Position numbers and translations under genes: made by a program | Notes under the pieces: generated by a model | What the model was told of the DNA's origin: nothing | Seen by the model: the letters and a program-made list of their open reading frames with translations, nothing else | The model's database searches: none | Shown: one piece after another, positions 7,692-16,582 of the stretch | Layout: each line of letters starts with the position of its first letter | Numbering within the stretch: position 1 is the stretch's first letter | Assembly: GCA_944325705.1 (NCBI GenBank) | Contig: CALVBB010000011.1 | Location: forward strand, 1-61,193 | DNA: 61,193 nucleotides | Direction of reading: 5' to 3' | Origin: Candidatus Gastranaerophilales bacterium | GTDB taxonomy: Bacteria > Cyanobacteriota > Vampirovibrionia > Gastranaerophilales > Gastranaerophilaceae

Positions 7692-9194
7692 TTATTTAAT
7701 CCCGAGCATTGTGAATGCCGGTATGTTTATAATTTTTGATGAGGAACTTTCGTTATAAAATGAAACATTGCCTGAGCATACTGGAATGTGTAATTCTTCG
7801 CATGTGTCTTTAATAGCAAGTATTGTTTTCTTAAATTCCGACATTGTCGGAGGAATTTCAGGGTTTGTGAAGTTTAGGCAGTTTGTGATGCCTTTCGGGG
7901 TGAAGCCTTTCTGTTTCAGAAATTCTCCGGCGTTTAAGATTGATGTGCGGCAGTCTTTAACGTTGGACGAAAATGTATAAATCCCGAGCGAACATCTTTC
8001 TTCCCATAAGTAAAGAGAATTGAACTGAGGACAGTCATCCGGTTGATATTGAGTGCGGGTTCCGACTGTGTGATCATATTGATTATAAATGTAAGGCGAG
8101 TTAATATCTTTTAAAGGCGGGTCATTGATAGGAAATTCCGTAAAATCAATGTTCACTGCGGGCGGAGTAACAAGAATACTGACAGGAATATCCGCAAGTA
8201 TTTTTTTCCCGTTTCTGACAAGGTAGTGCCCGCTGTCTGTAACTTTCCCGATAACAGAATATTCCAGTTCGTAACTGTCGAGGATTTTTTCTATTTCCTT
8301 TATTGAGTGTTCCTCAACGACAAATAGCATTCGCTCCTGAGTTTCCGAAAGCATTATTTCAAAATCTTTGATTGTGGAATCTCCGGTGTGAACTTTTGAT
8401 ATGTCAATATCTACACCGGTGCCGCTTTTAAAAGCAACTTCGGATGTAGAAGATAAAATCCCTGCAGCACCGCAGTCCTGACAGGCTGCAACAAGTTTAC
8501 GGCTGAAAACTTCAAGACAGGCTTCAATAAGTTTTTTCTTCATAAAAGGATTTGCTATCTGTATAGAAAGTTTATTCTCTTTTTTTTCATCGCTTAACTT
8601 TTTTGAGGCAAAACTTGCGCCGCCCATGCCGTCTTTCATTGTGGCAGAGCCGGCAAGAAGAAGATACTGTCCGTTTTTTGCATTAGAAGATGTTAAAATT
8701 TCGTCAAATTTTGCAATCCCGATTGCTGTCACATTCACCAGCGGATTTTCGGTAAACCTTTTGTTATACAAAACTTCGGTTGAAACAGTCGGCACCCCGA
8801 TACAGTTTCCGTAGTTTGAAATTCCGTCTACAACGCCTTCAACAATTCTTTTGTCATCACCGAATTTTAAAGAATTACAGAGCGCAATCGGGCGTGCATT
8901 CATCGCCAGCACATCCCTTACAATTCCGCCGATGCCTGTTGCCGCTCCGTTAAACGGTTCGACTGCACATGGATGATTGTGCGATTCCATTTTGAAAAGG
9001 ATTGCGTGATGCCCAACTTTTATTCCGCCAGCGTTTTCATTATAAAAAACAGCCCCGTTGCGCGGCAGAAGTTTCAAAAGGTCTCTCGAATGCAAATAAC
9101 CGCAGTGTTCCGAATATGTGGCGCTAAATAGATGAAGTTCAAATTCCTCGGGTTCTCTATTCAGTTTTTCTTTTATGTAATTATAATATTTCAT
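7692..9194 (-). CDS. purL: Phosphoribosylformylglycinamidine synthase subunit PurL, short form
   Basis: The catalytic FGAM synthase subunit of purine synthesis, which uses ammonia delivered by PurQ. YSEHCGY with the conserved His lies near residue 30. The ATP-binding ESHNHP, NGAATGIGG and RDVLAMNARP, the GVPTV segment, GGASFAS, ESQERM and YDHTVGT are all present. The frame stops just after SGNVSFYNE...FTMLGIK, about 100 residues earlier than the compact Thermotoga PurL as I remember it, so the C-terminal end of the second half is missing. I chose the ATG at 9194; an in-frame ATG at 9206 is also possible. Either way the start overlaps purQ, giving operon purS-purQ-purL. Confidence 0.88.
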   Translation of the reverse strand: MKYYNYIKEKLNREPEEFELHLFSATYSEHCGYLHSRDLLKLLPRNGAVFYNENAGGIKVGHHAILFKMESHNHPCAVEPFNGAATGIGGIVRDVLAMNARPIALCNSLKFGDDKRIVEGVVDGISNYGNCIGVPTVSTEVLYNKRFTENPLVNVTAIGIAKFDEILTSSNAKNGQYLLLAGSATMKDGMGGASFASKKLSDEKKENKLSIQIANPFMKKKLIEACLEVFSRKLVAACQDCGAAGILSSTSEVAFKSGTGVDIDISKVHTGDSTIKDFEIMLSETQERMLFVVEEHSIKEIEKILDSYELEYSVIGKVTDSGHYLVRNGKKILADIPVSILVTPPAVNIDFTEFPINDPPLKDINSPYIYNQYDHTVGTRTQYQPDDCPQFNSLYLWEERCSLGIYTFSSNVKDCRTSILNAGEFLKQKGFTPKGITNCLNFTNPEIPPTMSEFKKTILAIKDTCEELHIPVCSGNVSFYNESSSSKIINIPAFTMLGIK

Positions 9195-9783
9195 TAAAAA
9201 TTTCAAAAACCTTTCTGCCGTCAGTCAGCCCGAGTTCCTCAAATACAGCGCGCTCAGGGTGCGGCATCATTCCTATAACTTTATTTTTCCGGTCATAAAT
9301 TCCTGCAATCCTCTCATCTGAGCCGTTTACATTTTCGCAGTAACGCAGAATAACTTCTTCATTTCCGTGTCCGGTGTAATTCCCCTGATGGTGAGCAACA
9401 GGAAGATTAATAACTTCTCCCTGAAATTCAAGCGGAACAACTTTTGAGATAAATTTTAAGCTGTCATTAAATGTCAGAGCGCCTGATAAGAGTTTTGCCT
9501 CGGTTAAAATTTGAAATCCGTTGCAAATTCCGACAATTAAGCTTTTCCCTACGGGAAGCGACTGTACGGCAGGAGTAAGTTTTGCAATCCTTCCTGCTGA
9601 TATGTGATCACCGTATGAGAATCCTCCGGGAAGAAATATTATATCATAGTGTTTTTCAATTTTTTCGGAATGTTTTATAAGTTCTGTTTTCCATCCGAAA
9701 AATTCACATGCTCTTTTGGTATCAAATTCACAATTTGTGCCTAAAAATGTAACTATTCCGGCTTTTACAGCTATTCTTCCCAT
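9181..9783 (-). CDS. purQ: Phosphoribosylformylglycinamidine synthase subunit PurQ
   Basis: A 200-residue class I glutaminase subunit that hydrolyses glutamine and passes ammonia to PurL. The nucleophile elbow GICNGFQ (Cys near residue 87) and the C-terminal MMPHPER with its catalytic His and the partner Glu region are visible, as is FPGGFSYGD-like LPGGFSYGDHISAG. It overlaps purS by 13 bp at its start and purL at its end, so the operon is tightly coupled. Confidence 0.94.
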   Translation of the reverse strand: MGRIAVKAGIVTFLGTNCEFDTKRACEFFGWKTELIKHSEKIEKHYDIIFLPGGFSYGDHISAGRIAKLTPAVQSLPVGKSLIVGICNGFQILTEAKLLSGALTFNDSLKFISKVVPLEFQGEVINLPVAHHQGNYTGHGNEEVILRYCENVNGSDERIAGIYDRKNKVIGMMPHPERAVFEELGLTDGRKVFEIFNEIL

Positions 9784-10022
9784 TGAATTTCGTACTCTTC
9801 TATAACACTGTTCGCAAGAATTTCATCAGCAATTGTTTTTACTATTTTTTCAGCGCAATCTTTTGTTTCCGCTTCAAAATTTAAAATGTAAATATTTCCT
9901 GTCCTGCAGTTGAGATTTTTAACCTCAATAAGGTGTGAAACAGCCTGTTCAAAGGCTTTTGCCTTGATGTCTTTGATTTCAGGCTTTAATTTAACTTTTA
10001 CAATTGCTTTATAATTCTTCAT
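9771..10022 (-). CDS. purS: Phosphoribosylformylglycinamidine synthase subunit PurS
   Basis: An 83-residue small subunit that bridges PurQ and PurL in the FGAM synthase complex. The pattern KVKLKPEIKDIKAKAFEQAV, then LNCRTGNIYILNFEA, is typical of the family. It is the first gene of the operon. The upstream gap to the divergent gene at 10072 is only 49 bp, so both promoters must be compressed into it. Confidence 0.93.
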   Translation of the reverse strand: MKNYKAIVKVKLKPEIKDIKAKAFEQAVSHLIEVKNLNCRTGNIYILNFEAETKDCAEKIVKTIADEILANSVIEEYEIQWEE

Positions 10023-10071
10023 AACACTTTACATAATAGCAAAAAAAAATATTCAGAGCTATTAAAATAAT

Positions 10072-10815
10072 ATGAGAATATCACCAGTAACACAAAATTC
10101 ATATACAACCGGGCGCCGGGCGCCGGCTTTTCAGAGTATTATCCGCAACGTAAAGGATTCCGAAGGTAATATTAAAAACAGCAACACAACCTGTTTTTTC
10201 CGTCAGGACTTGCACTGGAATGAACTTGCAACTTATATGGACAACAAGTACAGAAATTCCGAGAAAGTTAATATATATTCATACGGCTGTTCGGACGGTT
10301 CTGAACCAATGTCGATGGCTGTTTTATTGAATGAAAGATTCAAATTTAATGCAAGAAAATACTTCCCGATTATGGCGAAGGATAACGACGATTTTATTCT
10401 TGATAAAATCAGGTCAAGTTGTACACGCATGTATTTCAGGGATATAGATGCTGTTATTCATTATTCGCAAAATAATCTCGGAAAATATTTTGTTATCAAT
10501 AACCAGCTTCCGGAAAACGAATCCATGATAGTTCATCCAAGCTATGAAACCAAGAGTAAAATCAGATACAGCAAAGCGGACGTCATAAAAGATGTCCACA
10601 GGCTTCCGGAAAAAGATACAGTTGTTATGCTGAGAAATATTCTGCCGTATATTCCGGAAGATAAACGCAACAGTGTTATAAATACAGTAACAACAAAACT
10701 GAAAGATAACTGTATGATTATAATTGGTGACCTTGAAGATAGTATGGGTATAGGTGAGAAGCTTGAAGCTGCCGGATTTAAGAAAACCCCGCTTAACCAC
10801 GTCTATGAAAATTAA
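10072..10815 (+). CDS. CheR-like SAM-dependent methyltransferase-family protein
   Basis: A 247-residue protein. Residues ~38-90 read TTCFFRQDLHWNELA then YSYGCSDGSEPMSMAVLL, which closely follows the CheR pattern TxFFRxxxHF ... WSAGCSTGEEPYSLAI (SAM-binding loop). A later VVMLRNILPYIP resembles the CheR 'FCRNVLIYF' strand. The usual small N-terminal CheR domain is replaced by a short polar segment with APAF. The substrate need not be a chemoreceptor, since no che genes are near. No Shine-Dalgarno is visible; a TATTAA box ends 6 nt before the ATG, so the mRNA may be leaderless. Confidence 0.65.
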   Translation: MRISPVTQNSYTTGRRAPAFQSIIRNVKDSEGNIKNSNTTCFFRQDLHWNELATYMDNKYRNSEKVNIYSYGCSDGSEPMSMAVLLNERFKFNARKYFPIMAKDNDDFILDKIRSSCTRMYFRDIDAVIHYSQNNLGKYFVINNQLPENESMIVHPSYETKSKIRYSKADVIKDVHRLPEKDTVVMLRNILPYIPEDKRNSVINTVTTKLKDNCMIIIGDLEDSMGIGEKLEAAGFKKTPLNHVYEN

Positions 10816-10999
10816 AGCAGGTGAACGGTCAAATTTTTAACCGGATTTGTCGTTCATAGCAGAAGAAGATAATTAAGCTTGCGTTAGTGGAATGTTTTTT
10901 GCTGCAGGTCGTGCTTATATCTTCATAACCGGTGTATAAGACGTTACTTTACTTGCTAAAAAAATACGTTTGTAGTATATTTTAAAGCAGGGGTAAGAA

Positions 11000-11995
11000 G
11001 TGGACGATAAAAATACGTTGGATTTGGAAGCTATAGCTAATAAATGCAATCTATTTCCGGGGAAAGATATTTCAGCCCCTGAGGCTGTTATCTGCAAAAT
11101 TAATGCCCTTGATGAAACATACGAGCGTGATAATCTTGTTAAAATTTATAATTATTTTCTTACCATCTGCAAATCTCCCGATGTGTTAATGAATCTTATC
11201 CGCTGCGTGGACAGGTTTCGGGATAAATCTTCTCTCAGCCCGCTTCTTGATATTCTTTTGTGGAAGATTGACAACGATAATCTTGATAAAGAAAAGTTCG
11301 TAAATGTACGGGCAATGTGCGCTAAAGCGATTGCCAACCTCAAAGATACCTCTGCAGTAACCCCGCTCTTATACTGCCTGAACAATAAAGATGAAAACTA
11401 TAAAGTCCGTTTTGCCTGTGCAGATGCTCTGGGGCGGATAGGCGACAGGTATGCGGTTGCTCCGTTGATTGAGGTTATGAAAGATGAGGAAGAACGCTCT
11501 GTTTATTTAAGAGAATCTGCTGCATCTGCTCTGGGTATGATTGGTGATATGCGTGCACTTGAGCCGCTCGTCAGCATTCTGGAAACCAAGCAGGGCATAA
11601 TGGATAAGTTTACCTTTTTGAAAGAACGTGTTATTGAAGCACTCGGAAAACTCCGCTGCGATCGTAATGACAGAGTGTTTAATGCTTTAAAAAGTTCTTT
11701 GATGGATGAATCCGTACAGATAAAAATTAATGCAATTGAAGCATTGATGGACAGTGATAATCCTGAGGCCTACGATGTTATAAAACGCTGTCTGACGGAC
11801 AGCGATGACGAGGTTAAGAAAAATGCCCTTATTGCATTATATAATATGCGCGGGCGCAGAATTCTTGATGAGGTTATAAAAGAGCCGGATTTTTCTGATT
11901 TTTTAAAAGTTGAAGCGGTTTCACTGCTGGAGGAATACGAAACTGATGATGACGACGGTATGGCAGGTCGAATGAGGGAGGATTTTGATGAATAA
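11000..11995 (+). CDS. HEAT-repeat protein (PBS-lyase type)
   Basis: A 331-residue protein with a GTG start preceded by GGGG. From about residue 95 on, it is built of ~31-residue HEAT-like repeats such as VRAMCAKAIANLKDTSAVTP, VRFACADALGRIGDRYAVAP, LRESAASALGMIGDMRALEP and IKINAIEALMDS. The C terminus is acidic. Such scaffolds bind proteins; in cyanobacteria related proteins serve phycobilin attachment, but nothing here supports that role. A promoter-like TTGCTA-17-TATATT lies just upstream. It overlaps queC by 8 bp, so the two are cotranscribed. Confidence 0.82.
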   Translation: MDDKNTLDLEAIANKCNLFPGKDISAPEAVICKINALDETYERDNLVKIYNYFLTICKSPDVLMNLIRCVDRFRDKSSLSPLLDILLWKIDNDNLDKEKFVNVRAMCAKAIANLKDTSAVTPLLYCLNNKDENYKVRFACADALGRIGDRYAVAPLIEVMKDEEERSVYLRESAASALGMIGDMRALEPLVSILETKQGIMDKFTFLKERVIEALGKLRCDRNDRVFNALKSSLMDESVQIKINAIEALMDSDNPEAYDVIKRCLTDSDDEVKKNALIALYNMRGRRILDEVIKEPDFSDFLKVEAVSLLEEYETDDDDGMAGRMREDFDE

Positions 11996-12653
11996 ATCAA
12001 TTGTACTTTTATCCGGTGGACTGGATTCCCTTGTTAGCCTCGGGCTTTTGAAGGATGAATATAATGTTGATACTGCATTGACTTTTGATTACGGACAAAA
12101 ATCCGCCAGTGATGAGATAACCGCTTCCGCAAGGATTTCTGTTTACTATGGTATCAGACATGAGTTTATTACGCTTGACTGGCTTAAAAGGATTACCTCG
12201 ACAGCTCTTGTATCGGAAAAAGAGGTTCCGTCAGGAGAACTTCTTCACAATCCTGAACAGTCGGCAAAGCTTGTCTGGGTGCCGAATAGAAACGGGCTTT
12301 TTCTGAATATTGCAGGCAGTTTTGCTGACGCTCAAAACTTTACTCATATTATTATAGGTGCCAATAAAGAGGAGGGCGCGACTTTCCCTGACAATACACA
12401 GAAATTTATTGACAGTGTGAATAAAGAGTTTGAATATTCAACACAGAACCAACCGAAAGTCATTGCACCCTTGATAAATTCAGATAAAAATGATATAGTT
12501 AGGTTGGCTTTAGAGCATGGTATTCCTCTGGAATATGTCAGAAGCTGCTACTGCGGGGGAGAAAAGCACTGCGGTGTGTGTGAATCCTGTGTAAGATTAA
12601 AAAATGCACTTATTCACAATGAGGCTGACCGCTTTATAAAACTTCTTTTTTAA
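11988..12653 (+). CDS. queC: 7-cyano-7-deazaguanine synthase
   Basis: 221 residues. It converts 7-carboxy-7-deazaguanine to preQ0 using ATP and ammonia, on the queuosine tRNA-modification route. The PP-loop SGGLDS is at residues 9-14. The NRNGLFL and GANKEEGATFPD segments and the C-terminal zinc site (CYCGGEKHCGVCESC) are present. The in-frame TTG at 11985 is less likely than the ATG at 11988, which has GGGAGG upstream. QueD is encoded far away at 54191, so the pathway genes are dispersed. Confidence 0.95.
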   Translation: MNKSIVLLSGGLDSLVSLGLLKDEYNVDTALTFDYGQKSASDEITASARISVYYGIRHEFITLDWLKRITSTALVSEKEVPSGELLHNPEQSAKLVWVPNRNGLFLNIAGSFADAQNFTHIIIGANKEEGATFPDNTQKFIDSVNKEFEYSTQNQPKVIAPLINSDKNDIVRLALEHGIPLEYVRSCYCGGEKHCGVCESCVRLKNALIHNEADRFIKLLF

Positions 12654-12668
12654 GATATAGTATTAATT

Positions 12669-13223
12669 ATGAAAACAAAGTTAATTGAACAAGAAATTAA
12701 ATATGAAGGCTGGCAGCTTTCGCCGCACTGGATTTATAAGAACTTTAAAATTCAGGGAGATGCGACTGTTGCGTTCAAAGGTGAATGCGAGGTAAAGCTG
12801 GATGAAATGGTCGATATTGAAGATGTTATCAATAACGAACCTATTTACAGCAAATCCATGCTGAGTTTTATTTCAGAACAGTTTAATATCGGGCTTGTGG
12901 AGGGTGTTTTCAGGCAAAGACTGCTTATATGTATTATTAAAGAAGCGCTTGAAAGACGCGGTATTTCTATCAGAAGAAGCGGCGATGATTTGTTTTTTAA
13001 CGATAAAAAACTGACGGTTTCAATAGCCACAAAGTCTGTAAATTCAATACTTATTCATACAGGAATCAATATAGATTCAAACGGTGCCCCTGTAAAGGCT
13101 TGCGGGCTTGAGAATGATTTAGGCATCAGCGATATTGACGCTTTTGCAAATGAAATTCTTAAAAGATATTCGGAAGAAATCGATGATATAATTCTCGCAA
13201 GTACAAAAGTTAGAGGAGTATAA
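12669..13223 (+). CDS. DUF366 family protein
   Basis: A 184-residue protein that matches the DUF366 pattern as I recall it: EIKYEGWQLSPHWIY near the N terminus, GDATVAFKGECEVKLDEMVD, then FRQRLLICIIKEAL, SGDDLFF, SIATKSVNSILIHTGINI and a C-terminal LASTKVR. Function is not established. Its place directly after queC suggests a link to 7-deazaguanine metabolism, but that is inference. No Shine-Dalgarno is seen. A promoter-like TTTATA-17-TATAGT ends 7 nt before the ATG, so it may have its own leaderless transcript. It is 3 bp from the next gene. Confidence 0.75.
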   Translation: MKTKLIEQEIKYEGWQLSPHWIYKNFKIQGDATVAFKGECEVKLDEMVDIEDVINNEPIYSKSMLSFISEQFNIGLVEGVFRQRLLICIIKEALERRGISIRRSGDDLFFNDKKLTVSIATKSVNSILIHTGINIDSNGAPVKACGLENDLGISDIDAFANEILKRYSEEIDDIILASTKVRGV

Positions 13224-13226
13224 TTT

Positions 13227-13946
13227 ATGATTGATGATGAACCGAAGCAGAGTGCGCATATAAGTTATAAGGATTACAAAAAGCTGGTAAAACGTAATCC
13301 GCGGCAGAGTTTTATTCTGTTTGTATCGTTATTTTTCACTCTTCTTCTTGTGTTTTTGGGGTTTGCAAAGCTTATGTCGCCGGATGTTGAGATTAATCTC
13401 GGGGATGATGCTACCGTTATGCAGGAAGATGAGGACGGAATAAGAGGCGGTGTAGATCACAGGTTAAAAGAAATTCAGATGGAAGATAATTTTGATGCCA
13501 TCGGCGGGGAGGATCTTGCAGTAGAGGATGGAGGAAAAGTTATTATTCCAAAGACAAAAGATTCGGAAACTGATGAGAATTCTTTGCAGCAGGACGACGA
13601 AGAAGCAATTAATCTTGAACCTCCTGTACAGCATTCCGTAGCTGAAACCGTAAAATCAGAAAATGCAGCGCCGGCTCCATCCGCACCTGAACCTCAGACT
13701 TCTATACAGGCGCCTGCAATTAACGCAAGGGTAGTAGTTGGGTTTTATTCTACTGCGGAGCAGGCGGAAGTTGCTAAAGGTATTTTACAGGATGCAGGGC
13801 TTGGTGTTTCTCCATTTATCAGAAAAATGGGGAGCGGTTATACATTACAGGTGGGCTCCTATAACTCAAAAGATACCGCAATGAATGTTGCTAATGAATT
13901 ACTAATAAAAAATTACCCTGCGCGTGTAATTATTGAACAGAAATAG
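13227..13946 (+). CDS. SPOR-domain membrane protein
   Basis: 239 residues. A short cytoplasmic N terminus is followed by one transmembrane helix at about 30-52 (SFILFVSLFFTLLLVFLGFAKLM). A long acidic and Pro/Ala-rich periplasmic linker follows, then a C-terminal SPOR domain from about 168 (VVVGFYSTAEQAEVAKGIL ... GYTLQVGSYNSKDTAMNVANEL). SPOR domains bind denuded peptidoglycan at division septa, so a cell-division or envelope role is likely. Shine-Dalgarno GAGGAG precedes the ATG. Confidence 0.85.
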   Translation: MIDDEPKQSAHISYKDYKKLVKRNPRQSFILFVSLFFTLLLVFLGFAKLMSPDVEINLGDDATVMQEDEDGIRGGVDHRLKEIQMEDNFDAIGGEDLAVEDGGKVIIPKTKDSETDENSLQQDDEEAINLEPPVQHSVAETVKSENAAPAPSAPEPQTSIQAPAINARVVVGFYSTAEQAEVAKGILQDAGLGVSPFIRKMGSGYTLQVGSYNSKDTAMNVANELLIKNYPARVIIEQK

Positions 13947-14000
13947 AATTTGCGCGCCCGCATGGTTTGTGCTAAGCTTTAGATACGATAAGGAGAAGCT

Positions 14001-15443
14001 ATGGAAAGTTTAAGAGATAAATACGAAGTTGTTATAGGGCTGGAAGTTCATGCACAGTTGAAAACCAGATCAAAAATTTTTGCTCCGGACGGAACTGAGT
14101 TCGGAAAAGAGCCGAATTCGGAAACCAGCCCGATTACTCTGGGGATGCCGGGTGTTTTGCCTGTTTTAAACAGAGAAGTTGTAAATATGGGAATTCTGAC
14201 AGGGCTTGCACTGAATTGTGAAATCCCTGCAAGATGCAAGTTTGACAGAAAACAATATTTTTACCCGGATTTGCCGAAAGGCTATCAGATTTCGCAATAT
14301 GATGAACCTATCTGTGTAAACGGTCATATTGATATTAAAGGTAAAAGAATCGGAATTACACGCGCGCACCTTGAAGAAGATGCCGGAAAACTGGTTCACG
14401 CAGGCGCTGCAGGTATTGCAGGCTCAAGCTATTCTTTGGTTGATTTGAACAGAGCCGGAACTCCGTTACTGGAAATTGTATCTGAACCGGATATGAGAAG
14501 TTCGGATGAAGCAAGGGCTTATATGGAAGAACTCAGAAATATTGTAAGATACATAGGCGTTTGCGACGGCAACCTTGAAGAAGGTTCTATGAGATGCGAC
14601 GCAAATATTTCTGTTATGCCAAAAGGTTCAAAAGTTTTCGGTACACGTGCAGAAATTAAAAACGTAAACAGTTTCTCCGCATTGCAAAGAGCTATTGAAT
14701 ATGAAATTGACAGACAAATTGATATTGTTGAAGAAGGCGGAAAGGTTGTTCAGGAAACAAGACTCTGGGATGATAATGCCAGAGAAACACGTTCAATGAG
14801 AGGGAAAGAAGATGCACATGATTACAGATACTTCCCTGAACCGGATCTTATGCCTCTTGAAATTTCAAGAGAATGGGTTGAAGAAATCCGCTCAAAAATG
14901 CCTGAGCTTCCTGAACAAAAACGTCAGAGATATATGGGTTTAGGTTTGAGTGAATATGATGCAAGCGTTATTGTTGAACAAATGGGGCTTGCTCTGTTCT
15001 TTGATAAAGTTCTTGAACTCGGTGCAACACCTAAGATTGCAGTAAACTTTATTATGGGTGAGATTGCTGCTTATCTGAAAGAAGAACATAAAGAAATCAC
15101 CGAAACTGAATTAACTCCGGAAAACCTTGTAGAATTAATTGCTTTAATTGAAAAAAATACAATTTCTAATAATATCGGGAAACAAATTATTGTTGATATG
15201 ATGAAGGATGGCACAAAGGCTTCTGAAATTGTTGAAAAACGCGGATTGAGCCAGATTTCTGATGAAGGCGCAATTAAGGAAGTCTGTGAAAAAGTTGTTG
15301 CTGCAAACCCTAAAGAGGTGGAGGCATATAAAAAAGGAAAAGTTCAGCTTCTCGGATTCTTTGTTGGACAGGTTATGAAAGAAACAAAAGGCCGTGCTAA
15401 TCCTAAAGCAGTTAACGAGTTATTGAAAGAGATTCTTGGATAA
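14001..15443 (+). CDS. gatB: Aspartyl/glutamyl-tRNA amidotransferase subunit B
   Basis: 480 residues, complete. It is the tRNA-binding and kinase subunit that turns Glu-tRNA(Gln) or Asp-tRNA(Asn) into the amide with GatA and GatC. Signatures are VIGLEVHAQLKTRSKIF at the N terminus, GMPGVLPVLN, DRKQYFYPDLPKGYQISQYD, SLVDLNRAGTPLLEIVSEPD and MRCDANIS. The C-terminal GatB/YqeY domain (about 330-480) ends with KGRANPKAVNELL. gatA and gatC are not adjacent. Shine-Dalgarno AAGGAG precedes the start. Confidence 0.97.
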   Translation: MESLRDKYEVVIGLEVHAQLKTRSKIFAPDGTEFGKEPNSETSPITLGMPGVLPVLNREVVNMGILTGLALNCEIPARCKFDRKQYFYPDLPKGYQISQYDEPICVNGHIDIKGKRIGITRAHLEEDAGKLVHAGAAGIAGSSYSLVDLNRAGTPLLEIVSEPDMRSSDEARAYMEELRNIVRYIGVCDGNLEEGSMRCDANISVMPKGSKVFGTRAEIKNVNSFSALQRAIEYEIDRQIDIVEEGGKVVQETRLWDDNARETRSMRGKEDAHDYRYFPEPDLMPLEISREWVEEIRSKMPELPEQKRQRYMGLGLSEYDASVIVEQMGLALFFDKVLELGATPKIAVNFIMGEIAAYLKEEHKEITETELTPENLVELIALIEKNTISNNIGKQIIVDMMKDGTKASEIVEKRGLSQISDEGAIKEVCEKVVAANPKEVEAYKKGKVQLLGFFVGQVMKETKGRANPKAVNELLKEILG

Positions 15444-15450
15444 AATTTCT

Positions 15451-15471
15451 ACCCTCCCTTTGAGGGAGGGT
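15451..15471 (+). terminator. Palindrome after gatB, probable terminator
   Basis: An 8-bp stem (ACCCTCCC / GGGAGGGT) with loop TTTGA is followed by GAAAATTTT. It lies between gatB and the SIS gene. The same kind of CCTCCC-GGGAGG palindrome appears in the intergenic region at about 49731, so it may also be a dispersed palindrome. Confidence 0.55.
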
Positions 15472-15498
15472 GAAAATTTTAATTCTCTATGGAGTGTT

Positions 15499-16557
15499 AT
15501 GTTTTTTAAAAGAAATCTAAAATCCAGTATGGAAACTGAAATCTTCGAACAGGCAGAAGTGCTTGAAAAGCTGTTGAAAACGCATGTCAATGACAGTAAT
15601 TACATACTGTTTGACATTCCTACAGATGTATCTAAAATAGTTATTGTTGCAAGCGGTTCATCCTATCATTGCGCAAGATTTACCGCAGATTTGTTTGGAA
15701 ATGTTGCAGGAATGGAGGCTCGCGCTATTTACTCAAGCGAATTTCTTTTAAAGTCAGCAGTTCCTCATGAAAATGATATTCTTTATGTTTTTATAACCCA
15801 GTCAGGCGAAACTTCAGATACAAATTCTGCGCTCAAAAAAGCAAAAGAACTAGGTATGCGTACACTTTGTGTTACAAACAAGAAAGATTCCACAATCTGG
15901 CAGGCTGCTGATTTTAAAATTGACTGCTGCGCCGGTGAAGAAAAAAGTATTGCCGCGACAAAATCGCTCACCTCACAGATGTTGTGTTGTACTCTCCTTG
16001 TGCTGAAATATGCTGCACTCAGTGGGTTGGATATTTCAGGGTATATTGAAGAGTTAAAACTTCTTTCAGGTGCGGTTGAAGATACTTATAACCTTCATCC
16101 AAAGATTAAAGTTATGGCAAAGTTCCTCTCAAAATTCAAGAATATTGTTATTACGGCAGACGGAATTTCTTACGCTATTGCAAAAGAGGCTTCTTTAAAG
16201 ATTAAAGAAACTTCTTATATAAACGTATATTCAAATATTCTCGGTGAATTTATGCACGGACATGTCGCTGTGTTGAATAACCGGCCGGCAATGATTCATA
16301 TTTCCGTAAATGAATTGAGCTATACGGCAATAAAGAATTTGAATAAGATAGAGGAAGAATATAACCCGCCGATTTGTATAATAGGATGTTCTAACGAAAA
16401 GATAAAAACTAAATTCAATATAAATATAAACTGTGAAAGCGAGATTGTAAAATCATTCTGTATTGTTGTTATAATACAGCTTCTGGCGCTTGAAATTGCA
16501 CGGTGCCTTAACCGGAATGTTGACAAACCGCATGGATTGAATAAGGTTGTGAAATAG
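15499..16557 (+). CDS. SIS-domain sugar isomerase / GlmS-like isomerase module
   Basis: 352 residues with two SIS domains, resembling the isomerase half of glucosamine-6-phosphate synthase without the glutaminase half. Motifs: ASGSSYHCARF, then TQSGETSDTNSALKKAKELG and AATKSLTSQ in domain 1; ASLKIKETSYINVYS and EFMHGHVAVL in domain 2. Such proteins are amino-sugar phosphate deaminases or isomerases; the substrate is not decided by sequence. I chose ATG at 15499 (GGAG 6 nt upstream) because the longer frame begins in the palindrome after gatB. Confidence 0.82.
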   Translation: MFFKRNLKSSMETEIFEQAEVLEKLLKTHVNDSNYILFDIPTDVSKIVIVASGSSYHCARFTADLFGNVAGMEARAIYSSEFLLKSAVPHENDILYVFITQSGETSDTNSALKKAKELGMRTLCVTNKKDSTIWQAADFKIDCCAGEEKSIAATKSLTSQMLCCTLLVLKYAALSGLDISGYIEELKLLSGAVEDTYNLHPKIKVMAKFLSKFKNIVITADGISYAIAKEASLKIKETSYINVYSNILGEFMHGHVAVLNNRPAMIHISVNELSYTAIKNLNKIEEEYNPPICIIGCSNEKIKTKFNININCESEIVKSFCIVVIIQLLALEIARCLNRNVDKPHGLNKVVK

Positions 16558-16582
16558 GCTAAAAATTCTAATATCCCTGATT

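Noticed and set aside
9990-10072. Purine riboswitch or PurR site before purSQL
   Set aside because: The gap to the divergent gene is only 49 bp and holds A-tracts but no aptamer-like structure.
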